Program-made: the position numbers and the translations under genes
The notes under the pieces: generated by a model
Database searches by the model: none
Told to the model about the DNA's origin: nothing
Seen by the model: only the letters and a program-made list of their open reading frames with translations
Shown: positions 1 through 5,408 of the stretch, one piece after another
Numbering within the stretch: position 1 is the stretch's first letter
Layout of the letters: each line of letters opens with the position of its first letter
Assembly: GCA_031273965.1 (NCBI GenBank)
Contig: JAISQX010000214.1
Location: 1-6,673 of the forward strand
Reading direction: 5' to 3'
DNA: 6,673 nucleotides
From: Clostridiales bacterium
GTDB lineage: Bacteria; Bacillota; Clostridia; Christensenellales; JAISNN01

Positions 1-2
1 AA

Positions 3-632
3 AAAATGGAACTGCTCCAAAAAAACATTTCGGAAGCGGCGGACGCCTTAAAGAAATTTGAAATCGAATCGATGGAGATTTTGTCGAGCTACGACAGAAT
101 AAACGAAAACGTTTCGCAAGCGGAAAAAAGCATTGCCGAGCTTATTTCGGCTATTGAAAGCATGAAAAATTCCGCCGATAATCAGTTGAGCGAGTATGAG
201 TTTTATCTGAAAAAACTTGAAAAAGCTAATGAAGTACTCTCCAATAACGAAAAGGAAGTTCAAAAGATACGACGCAGAATAGAAGAAATTATGGCGGGTT
301 CGTCCAAGCTGTTAAAGGTAATTCTTGATTTTACAGACAAGAAAAAGCAGGCGGCGGCTGAATTTGACGAGTTAAAAAACGGAAAAAAAGAAGAAGCCAA
401 CAAGCTTATGAAAGAAATTACAAAGCTAAAATCCGAGCTTCCGACGGAAATTGTTTCGGCGTACAAGGTTGTAAGGGACGAAAAAAAACTTCCCGTGTTT
501 GTCAAACTCGTGAACAAAAACCAATGTTCCGGTTGCGGGATGGAGCTGCCTTATGACTCCTTGACCAAGTTAAAAAACGCGGGAGATTTTTCGGAATGCC
601 CGAATTGCAGACGGATATTATACGTTCAATAG
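3..632 (+). CDS. C4-type zinc ribbon coiled-coil protein (DUF164/zf-RING_7 family), probably 5'-partial
   Basis: The 208 residues counted from the ATG at position 6 form a long, highly charged helical region (about 1-145) rich in Lys and Glu with heptad-like spacing, predicted as an antiparallel coiled coil. A C-terminal zinc ribbon follows, with CSGC at 174-177 and CPNC at 198-201, ending in the family-typical RRILY. This arrangement matches the DUF164/zf-RING_7 proteins, a widespread bacterial family without a settled molecular role; nucleic-acid or protein binding is usually assumed. Family members are usually near 240 residues and begin with a short segment before the part seen here. The frame stays open to the window edge and there is no room for a ribosome binding site, so about 30 N-terminal residues are probably missing and the ATG at 6 is likely an internal Met. 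The protein is cytoplasmic, with no signal peptide. Family assignment is solid; function is unknown. Confidence 0.8.
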   Translation, partial: KMELLQKNISEAADALKKFEIESMEILSSYDRINENVSQAEKSIAELISAIESMKNSADNQLSEYEFYLKKLEKANEVLSNNEKEVQKIRRRIEEIMAGSSKLLKVILDFTDKKKQAAAEFDELKNGKKEEANKLMKEITKLKSELPTEIVSAYKVVRDEKKLPVFVKLVNKNQCSGCGMELPYDSLTKLKNAGDFSECPNCRRILYVQ

Positions 633-691
633 CGATAAGACGGGAGCCAAGACTCTTAAGCCCGTTACAAAAGATAGCTTTATTACGATAG

Positions 692-704
692 ATTTCCGAA
701 CATC
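692..704 (+). promoter_or_regulatory. PurBox-like sequence upstream of the membrane-protein genes
   Basis: The 13 bases ATTTCCGAACATC agree at 12 positions with the Gram-positive PurBox consensus as I remember it (AWWWCCGAACWWT), the site bound by PurR of Bacillus and Lactococcus. Bacillus operators normally pair two inverted boxes. The nearest opposite-facing candidate, around TTCGG at 731-735, is weaker (10 of 13), and its spacing is 30 bases between the CGAA and TTCG cores rather than about 24. The site lies 78 bases before the preferred start at 782, in non-coding DNA, and the purine genes begin about 1.7 kb downstream. A chance match is quite possible, and PurR is not known to be present in this organism. 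Confidence 0.22.
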
Positions 705-768
705 CAAAAGAAGACGCGTTTGTCATGATTTTCGGGTTTCTAAACAATTCTCAAAAAAAAGCGAAAAC

Positions 769-772
769 GGAG
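769..772 (+). promoter_or_regulatory. Shine-Dalgarno sequence for the DUF5058 gene
   Basis: GGAG ends 9 bases before the ATG at 782. The upstream in-frame ATG at 725 has only a purine-rich AAGAAG stretch and no real Shine-Dalgarno core. This site is the main reason for choosing the shorter gene model. Confidence 0.6.
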
Positions 773-781
773 AAGAATTTT

Positions 782-1630
782 ATGTATTTTAACACCGGTC
801 CCATTTATTTAATAGTCGGAATCGTCATAGCTACCGTATGCGCGCAAGCGATTTTTTTTCTTGTCAAGGCGTACCGTGAAGGGCTGAGGATAGGGATGAC
901 GAAGGAAACCTTAAACAAAGCGGTCGTATCAAGCGCCGTTTTTTCCGTTCTTCCCAGTACGGGAATATTGGCGACGATGTTCGGGCTTATAAAATACCTG
1001 GGAATACCATTTTCGTGGCTGAGATTGAGCGTAATCGGTTCGCTTATGTATGAGTTGACGGCGGCGGACGCGGCGGCGCAACAGGCGACGGGAAAGGCTT
1101 TGAGCAGCGCCGAGATTACGCCGGAAATCTTTGTCACCATAGCGATAGTCATGTCCGTCGGAATAATTTTGGGAGAAATATTATGCATAATCGGATTGAA
1201 AAAATACTCGGAGATATTGAAGAAACCGCGCAATAAAACCGCGGCGGATATAAACGCGGACAATGAGCGCGTCGGTCCCGAAACGTGGAACGCGTCCGAT
1301 TTTAAGACGTCGGAAACGGTTGCAAAAAAGAAAAAGGCGGATTTAGGAGAGATAGGCGGCGTCGTTACCGCGGCGGTCTTTATAGCGCTCTGCGGCGCTT
1401 ATATAGGCGGCGCGATAGGCGAGGCGTTCGGAGGTTTTCATATAGACTCATATACGAGCGTCATACCTTTTATATCGATGTTGGTGTCGGTAGGTTGCAT
1501 GGCTATTCTCTATCACATGCAAAAAAAGCGCGCGTGGCTAAAGAGCTTTTCGTTGAGTATAAGCATGCTTGTCGGGATGGTTAGCGCCGTGCCTGCTTCG
1601 CTTGTATTGGGCACGATATTCGGCGCTTAA
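782..1630 (+). CDS. DUF5058-family polytopic membrane protein
   Basis: The 282-residue product is an integral membrane protein with about seven hydrophobic segments, near residues 8-29, 50-72, 80-92, 117-139, 192-210, 226-246 and 256-280. A charged, probably cytoplasmic loop (about 140-190) divides it into a four-segment N-terminal part and a three-segment C-terminal part. The segment around 37-100, with IGMTKE, a run of SSAV, WLRLSVIGS and MYELTAADAAA, matches my memory of DUF5058 proteins, whose biochemical role is unknown; transport is a guess. An in-frame ATG at 725 would add 19 mostly polar residues (MIFGFLNNSQKKAKTEKNF). I prefer 782 because of its GGAG site and because family members begin just before the first membrane segment. 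The next gene, 67 bases downstream, also encodes a membrane protein and no terminator separates them, so co-transcription and a shared complex are likely. The long charged loop may be a lineage-specific insertion. Family call is moderately sure; the start is likely but unproven. Confidence 0.7.
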   Translation: MYFNTGPIYLIVGIVIATVCAQAIFFLVKAYREGLRIGMTKETLNKAVVSSAVFSVLPSTGILATMFGLIKYLGIPFSWLRLSVIGSLMYELTAADAAAQQATGKALSSAEITPEIFVTIAIVMSVGIILGEILCIIGLKKYSEILKKPRNKTAADINADNERVGPETWNASDFKTSETVAKKKKADLGEIGGVVTAAVFIALCGAYIGGAIGEAFGGFHIDSYTSVIPFISMLVSVGCMAILYHMQKKRAWLKSFSLSISMLVGMVSAVPASLVLGTIFGA

Positions 1631-1697
1631 TACTGCCCGAGCGCGATAAAAAGGTATATTTGAACGATTAATTTTGAGAAACGAGGTATATTAAGTT

Positions 1698-2390
1698 ATG
1701 GCTAATAAAGTAAAAACGTACGATTACGATAAAAAGTTGCATACGCACGGAAGGATATGGATTTTGACATGTCTTTTGCTTTTTATACTCACCCCCGTGG
1801 CGATAGCTATACATTTGGGGGTCGCGCCTAAGTGGGGCGCGCTCCTTTCGGCATTCGGAGTCGTCGCTTTGATATATTGGAGTACCGCCGCCGCGGAATT
1901 CTTTATGTACGTACCGCTTATCGGCGCCGGAGCCACATATCTCGCTTTTGTCACGGGCAATATATCCAATATTAAATTGCCTTGTATAATCAATGCGCAG
2001 GAAGTTACGGGAGTCAAGCGCGGAACTAAGGAAAGTGAAATTATTTCGACTATCTCGGTCGCGTCAAGCGCGTTGGTAACGACGGTTATTATGAGCGTCG
2101 GCGTATTTTTTCTCGCGGTCTTTTCGGGACCTTTGGACGAGTTTTTTAACCATCCGAACGTAAAGCCCGTCTTTGTCTGTATATTGCCGTCGCTATTCGG
2201 GGCGTTGGGATATTCATATGTTGTCAAGAAGCCTAAGTTGGGTATAATACCTCTTATTTTTGTCGTTATAACGTTTGTGGCGGCGCCCGACTTTGCGAAC
2301 AACGATTCAGTATCGACAATGATTATCGTTACGGGGGTTATCAGTCTCGCTTCGGCGCTTTTTATGTACAAAAAGGGAATAGTCAAATAA
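1698..2390 (+). CDS. Polytopic membrane protein, probable partner of the DUF5058 protein
   Basis: I do not recognise a named family. The 230-residue protein has about seven hydrophobic segments, near 19-40, 46-66, 68-86, 115-142, 157-176, 182-196 and 205-224. Its short N-terminus is charged and its C-terminus is basic (YKKGIVK), and there is no cleavable signal peptide. A distinctive stretch at 86-103 reads TGNISNIKLPC followed by INAQEV, and it leads into a GTKESEI loop before the fourth membrane segment. The loop-plus-helix pattern (TKE, then SSA about a dozen residues on, then a Gly-containing helix) also occurs in the upstream DUF5058 protein, which hints that the two are distant relatives or subunits of one channel or transporter. 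A GAGG Shine-Dalgarno core lies 11 bases before the ATG, slightly far but acceptable. The stop is 43 bases from purE with no convincing terminator. Membrane location is certain from sequence; a transport role is inference only. Confidence 0.7.
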   Translation: MANKVKTYDYDKKLHTHGRIWILTCLLLFILTPVAIAIHLGVAPKWGALLSAFGVVALIYWSTAAAEFFMYVPLIGAGATYLAFVTGNISNIKLPCIINAQEVTGVKRGTKESEIISTISVASSALVTTVIMSVGVFFLAVFSGPLDEFFNHPNVKPVFVCILPSLFGALGYSYVVKKPKLGIIPLIFVVITFVAAPDFANNDSVSTMIIVTGVISLASALFMYKKGIVK

Positions 2391-2433
2391 AAAAAAATAG
2401 AAAATTTGTTTTTTATGCGATAAGAGGTGGTAT

Positions 2434-2931
2434 ATGTCAAAGGTTGCCGTTATTATGGGCAGTAAAAATGATTTCGACGTGATAAGACCCGCTTGCGAAA
2501 TGTTAAAAAAATTCGGAGCGGAAACGGAAGTTCGGGTTATTTCCGCGCACAGAACGCCGGAAGACGCGGCGGACTTTGCATTAAACGCCGAAAAGAACGG
2601 TTTTGAGGTAATCATAGCGGCGGCGGGAAAAGCGGCGCATCTGGCGGGGGTTCTGGCGTCTTTGACGCCTCTTCCGGTCATAGGAATTCCTATAAAAAGT
2701 TCGACTATGGACGGCTTGGACAGTCTGCTTTCGACTGTACAGATGCCGTCCGGAATACCCGTCGCGTGCGTCGCCATAAACGGAGCGGAAAACGCCGCTC
2801 TTTTAGCGGTGCAGATTCTCTCCTTGAAATATCCCGGGATGAGGGAAAAGATAAAGGAATATAAAAAGACGCTCGCCGAAAAGATAAGAAGCGACGATAA
2901 AAAACTGAACGACGAATTGTCGGGACAGTAA
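2434..2931 (+). CDS. purE: N5-carboxyaminoimidazole ribonucleotide mutase (PurE, class I)
   Basis: PurE moves the carboxyl group of N5-CAIR to carbon 4 to give CAIR, in de novo purine synthesis. The 165-residue length is normal. The phosphate- and substrate-binding motif GSKND is at 9-13, SAHRTP with the catalytic-site His40 at 37-42, and AGKAAHLAG with His69 at 64-72. MDGLDSLLSTVQMPSG follows, as in the octameric class I enzymes. The AAHL motif argues for class I, which depends on PurK for N5-CAIR, rather than class II, which carboxylates AIR directly. No purK lies in this window. An AGAGGTGG Shine-Dalgarno sequence ends a few bases before the ATG. The gene follows the membrane-protein gene by 43 bases and precedes purN; in many Clostridia purC, purF and purM would come between. 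The last 20 or so residues are charged and variable. The assignment is firm. Confidence 0.96.
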   Translation: MSKVAVIMGSKNDFDVIRPACEMLKKFGAETEVRVISAHRTPEDAADFALNAEKNGFEVIIAAAGKAAHLAGVLASLTPLPVIGIPIKSSTMDGLDSLLSTVQMPSGIPVACVAINGAENAALLAVQILSLKYPGMREKIKEYKKTLAEKIRSDDKKLNDELSGQ

Positions 2932-2966
2932 CGCCGTAAAAAAAATCGGGCGGTCGCGTAAATTCG

Positions 2967-2986
2967 CTAATCGCGTTCCGCGTTAG
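2967..2986 (+). other. Hairpin in the purE-purN gap
   Basis: CTAA (2967-2970) pairs with TTAG (2983-2986) and CGCG (2972-2975) pairs with CGCG (2979-2982), leaving one bulged T and a three-base TTC loop. It sits just before the purN Shine-Dalgarno sequence. No T-run follows, so it is not a standard intrinsic terminator. It could influence purN translation or mRNA stability, or mean nothing. Confidence 0.4.
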
Positions 2987-2990
2987 TAAT

Positions 2991-2996
2991 GGGGAG
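2991..2996 (+). promoter_or_regulatory. Shine-Dalgarno sequence for purN, indicating a GTG start
   Basis: GGGGAG lies 4 bases before GTG 3001. The alternative ATG at 2989 overlaps this motif and has no ribosome binding site of its own upstream. The spacing is a little short but workable. Confidence 0.6.
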
Positions 2997-3000
2997 TATT

Positions 3001-3582
3001 GTGAAAAATATAGCTGTTTTTGCGTCCGGAAGCGGGACGGATTTTCAATCGATAATAGACGGCGTCAAATCCGGAGCGATAGACGGCGTTATAAAGTTGC
3101 TTATCTCCGGGAACGAGAGCGCTTACGCGATAGAGCGCGCAAAGAATAACGGTATAAAGCGTTACATCTTTAAAAAAAGCGATTATGCGGACGCCGAGGC
3201 TATGGGAGAAGGACTGATTGCGCTTATGGAGGAAAACGCGATAGATTTGATAGTTCTCGCGGGGTATATGTCCATACTTGGAAAAAACTTTGTAAAGCGT
3301 TATTATAGGCGGATAATAAACGTTCACCCGTCGCTAATCCCGAAACATTGCGGCATGGGGTATTACGGCATAAAGGTGCATGAATCGGTTATCGCGTCGG
3401 GGGATAAGGTGAGCGGAGCCACGGTGCATTTTGTCGACGAGGGCGTCGATACCGGACCGATAATACTCCGGAGAGAAGTGGCGGTTTTGCCGGATGACAC
3501 GCCCGAAACCCTTCAAAAAAGAGTGTTGGAATTGGAGCATAAATTGCTTCCGGAGGCGGTCGCATTGTTGTGTAAAAATTAG
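3001..3582 (+). CDS. purN: Phosphoribosylglycinamide formyltransferase (PurN)
   Basis: PurN transfers a formyl group from 10-formyltetrahydrofolate to GAR, giving FGAR, the third step of purine synthesis. The product from GTG 3001 is 193 residues, typical for the family, and starts MKNIAVFASGSGTDFQ, aligning with the usual N-terminal beta strand and phosphate loop. Catalytic residues are visible: Asn107 and His109 in INVHPSLIP, and Asp150 in FVDEGVDTGPI, corresponding to Asn106, His108 and Asp144 of the E. coli enzyme. The phosphate loop reads GSGTD where E. coli has GNGSN, and the region after HPSLIP (KHCGMGYYGIKVHE) follows the pattern I associate with Clostridia. An ATG at 2989 would add MGSI in front but has no ribosome binding site. 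Stop codons of purE and the start here are about 70 bases apart, and purH follows after 109 bases. Function is firm; the start is likely. Confidence 0.95.
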   Translation: MKNIAVFASGSGTDFQSIIDGVKSGAIDGVIKLLISGNESAYAIERAKNNGIKRYIFKKSDYADAEAMGEGLIALMEENAIDLIVLAGYMSILGKNFVKRYYRRIINVHPSLIPKHCGMGYYGIKVHESVIASGDKVSGATVHFVDEGVDTGPIILRREVAVLPDDTPETLQKRVLELEHKLLPEAVALLCKN

Positions 3583-3680
3583 AACTTATCGAACCTACTT
3601 CTTACACAAGGCAAAAAAACCATAAGAATAACGAGATAAAAACAACTGAAAATAAAATTTTAATCGGTTCTTGCGCCGAA

Positions 3681-3685
3681 AAGGA
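3681..3685 (+). promoter_or_regulatory. Shine-Dalgarno sequence for purH
   Basis: AAGGA ends 6 bases before the in-frame ATG 3692. An ATG at 3688 is out of frame and a second in-frame ATG at 3698 is 12 bases away, so 3692 is the best start. It also rules out the TTG at 3671, which lies upstream of this motif. Confidence 0.65.
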
Positions 3686-3691
3686 ATATGT

Positions 3692-5227
3692 ATGAACATG
3701 AAAAAAAGAGCGCTTATCAGCGTATCAGACAAGACGGGAGTTATCGAATTTGCAAAGCGGTTGGACGCGCTCGGCTATGAGATTATTTCAACGGGGGGAA
3801 CGGAAAAAATACTCAAAGACGCGGGAATAAAAACTCTCAACATAAGCGATATAACGGGTTTTCCGGAATGTCTTGACGGCAGAGTCAAAACGCTTCATCC
3901 GGCGGTTCACGCGGGGCTGTTGGCGATGAGAGGCAACGCGGAGCACATGTCTCAGCTTGAGCGTCTGAATATTAACACCATAGACATAGTTGCGGTCAAT
4001 CTCTATCCTTTCAAAGCCACTATATCAAAACCGGACGTCGAATTTGGCGAGGCGGTGGAGAATATCGACATCGGAGGCCCGACGATGTTGCGTTCCGCGG
4101 CGAAAAATTATCAGGACGTCGCCGTTATAACCGACAGCGGGGACTATGAAAGGGTTATTTCCGAGATACAAACCGGCGGCGTGACGTTGGATACCAAAAA
4201 ATACCTGATGTACAAGGTGTTCGCCCATACGGCGGCATACGATTCGTTGATATCCAATTATTTAAAGGATAAGCTGGGAATAAAATTTCCGCAAAGCTTG
4301 ACAATGAGTTTCGATTTGGTAGATACCTTAAGGTACGGAGAAAACTCTCATCAGGAGGCAGTGTATTACAAAGACGTTATGCCGGACAAAGGCGTTTTGA
4401 CTAACGCCGTCAAGTTGCACGGAAAGGAGCTTTCGTATAACAATATCAACGATACGAGCGCGGCGCTTGAGTTGCTTAAAGAATTTGACAAGCCCGCGGT
4501 CGTCGCCGTTAAGCATGCGAATCCTTGCGGAGTCGGTACGGGAGAGAACGTATACGGGGCTTATATAAAGGCTTACGAGGCGGATAAGGTATCGATATTC
4601 GGCGGAATTATAGCCGTGAACGGCATAGTTGATAAGAGAACGGCGGAGGAAATAAATAAGATATTCATAGAGATAGTCATTGCAAAAAGCTTTGACGAGG
4701 ACGCTCTCGCGGTGTTGAAGACTAAGCAAAATATAAGGCTTTTGAAACTCGAAGACATAGCCTTAAAAGACAAGTCCGCCGTCGTTATGAAAAAGGTTTC
4801 GGGAGGCTTATTGCTCCAAACTTCGGACGACATAGTTTACGAAGGATTTACCGTGGTAACAAAGACAAAACCCACGGAAGCGGCTTTGGAAGATTTAAAA
4901 TTTGCCATGAGCGTGGTAAAGCACACGAGAAGCAACGCAATCGTGCTTGCAAAAGACGGCGCGACGGTAGGCATGGGGATAGGTCAAACCAACAGAATTT
5001 GGGCGACTCGACAGGCGATAGAACACGCGGGCGAAAAAGCCGCGGGAGCCGTTCTTGCCTCCGACGCTTTTTTCCCGTTTTCCGATTGTGCGGAAGAGGC
5101 GGCGAAAGCCGGCGTTACGGCGATAGTGCAGCCGGGAGGCAGCGTAAAAGACGCCGAAAGTATAGAGGCTTGCGACAAAAACGGAATAAGTATGATTTTT
5201 ACTGGAATAAGACATTTTAAACATTGA
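3692..5227 (+). CDS. purH: Bifunctional AICAR formyltransferase / IMP cyclohydrolase (PurH)
   Basis: PurH formylates AICAR using 10-formyltetrahydrofolate and then closes the ring to IMP, the last two steps of the pathway. The 511 residues match the usual full length. The N-terminal cyclohydrolase domain (about 1-190, methylglyoxal-synthase fold) shows ALISVSDKTG, ISTGGTEK, LDGRVKTLHPAVHAGLL, NLYPF and ENIDIGGPTMLRSAAKN. The formyltransferase domain shows LRYGENSHQ (213-221), GKELSYNNIND, VKHANPCGVG with the catalytic Lys274-His275 pair, SIFGGIIAVN, VKHTRSNAIVLAKDG, GQTNRIWA, ASDAFFPFSD and a C-terminal TGIRHFKH. The start at ATG 3692 rests on the AAGGA site; a TTG at 3671 would add seven residues. 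The preceding 109-base gap is A/T-rich and might hold an internal promoter, but none is convincing. No frameshift or missing motif was seen. Confidence 0.97.
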   Translation: MNMKKRALISVSDKTGVIEFAKRLDALGYEIISTGGTEKILKDAGIKTLNISDITGFPECLDGRVKTLHPAVHAGLLAMRGNAEHMSQLERLNINTIDIVAVNLYPFKATISKPDVEFGEAVENIDIGGPTMLRSAAKNYQDVAVITDSGDYERVISEIQTGGVTLDTKKYLMYKVFAHTAAYDSLISNYLKDKLGIKFPQSLTMSFDLVDTLRYGENSHQEAVYYKDVMPDKGVLTNAVKLHGKELSYNNINDTSAALELLKEFDKPAVVAVKHANPCGVGTGENVYGAYIKAYEADKVSIFGGIIAVNGIVDKRTAEEINKIFIEIVIAKSFDEDALAVLKTKQNIRLLKLEDIALKDKSAVVMKKVSGGLLLQTSDDIVYEGFTVVTKTKPTEAALEDLKFAMSVVKHTRSNAIVLAKDGATVGMGIGQTNRIWATRQAIEHAGEKAAGAVLASDAFFPFSDCAEEAAKAGVTAIVQPGGSVKDAESIEACDKNGISMIFTGIRHFKH

Positions 5228-5285
5228 ATCTCTCGTGGTTAGTGGGCAGTAATGATATGCACTTTTTACTTTAAGGCGGTTTATT

Positions 5286-5313
5286 CGGCTTGAAACGAAA
5301 AACTGAAGAGCCG
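5286..5313 (+). other. Weak hairpin in the purH-purD gap
   Basis: CGGCT (5286-5290) pairs with AGCCG (5309-5313) around an 18-base loop. No T-run follows, so it is not an intrinsic terminator. It overlaps the promoter candidate at 5290-5319. Low significance on its own. Confidence 0.2.
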
Positions 5314-5319
5314 CATATT
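5290..5319 (+). promoter_or_regulatory. Possible sigma-A promoter ahead of purD
   Basis: TTGAAA (5290-5295) matches the -35 consensus at five of six positions. CATATT (5314-5319) matches the -10 consensus at four of six with an 18-base spacer. It would start a transcript about 80 bases before purD. The 181-base purH-purD gap is the longest within the purine cluster, which makes a separate promoter reasonable, but matches of this quality are common in A/T-rich DNA. Confidence 0.22.
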
Positions 5320-5342
5320 ATGATTATCTAAACGCTATTAAA

Positions 5343-5366
5343 GGGAGTTTGGCGAAAAAATCTCCC
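5343..5366 (+). other. Inverted repeat in the purD leader
   Basis: GGGAG (5343-5347) can pair with CTCCC (5362-5366) around a 14-base loop. The GGGAG resembles a Shine-Dalgarno sequence but sits only one base before the TTG at 5349, too close to serve it, so the arm may be structural. No T-run follows, which argues against a terminator. Confidence 0.25.
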
Positions 5367-5395
5367 AAAACGCAAATCAAAAAAATATTTATAGA

Positions 5396-5402
5396 AAAGG
5401 TG
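5396..5402 (+). promoter_or_regulatory. Shine-Dalgarno sequence for purD
   Basis: AAAGGTG ends 6 bases before ATG 5409, good spacing. It supports that ATG over the in-frame TTG at 5349. Confidence 0.65.
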
Positions 5403-5408
5403 AAAAAA

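Noticed and set aside
639..666. Stem GACGGG/CCCGTT after the zinc-ribbon gene as a terminator
   Set aside because: Only six pairs including a wobble, a 16-base interior, and the following bases ACAAAAGATAG have no T-run.
805..1263. Minus-strand open frame of 152 codons opposite the DUF5058 gene
   Set aside because: Shadow of the membrane-protein coding sequence, with no independent evidence for expression.
2388..2416. A-run and T-run before purE as a terminator
   Set aside because: The possible stem is made only of A/T pairs with no GC-rich part, so it is unlikely to stop transcription efficiently.
2391..2433. Purine riboswitch ahead of purE
   Set aside because: The 43-base gap is too short for the aptamer and lacks its conserved core.
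1724..2440. Open frame of 238 codons on the minus strand opposite the second membrane-protein gene
   Set aside because: It is the complement of a well-supported gene with membrane segments and a ribosome binding site, has no recognisable domain, and arises from codon bias leaving the opposite strand open.
2307..2777. Minus-strand open frame across the purE junction
   Set aside because: It covers parts of two real genes on the opposite strand and shows no family motif.
3601..3629. Promoter-like CTTACA and AAGAAT between purN and purH
   Set aside because: Each hexamer matches only four of six consensus bases in very A-rich DNA, which is no better than chance.
4999..5220. Second plus-strand frame inside the 3' part of purH
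   Set aside because: It is an Arg-rich out-of-frame reading of a conserved purH region (ASDAFFPF to the C-terminus), which is clearly the coding frame.
5252..5293. Possible 13-codon peptide in the purH-purD gap
   Set aside because: There is no good ribosome binding site and no sign of conserved coding character; short frames like this are expected by chance.
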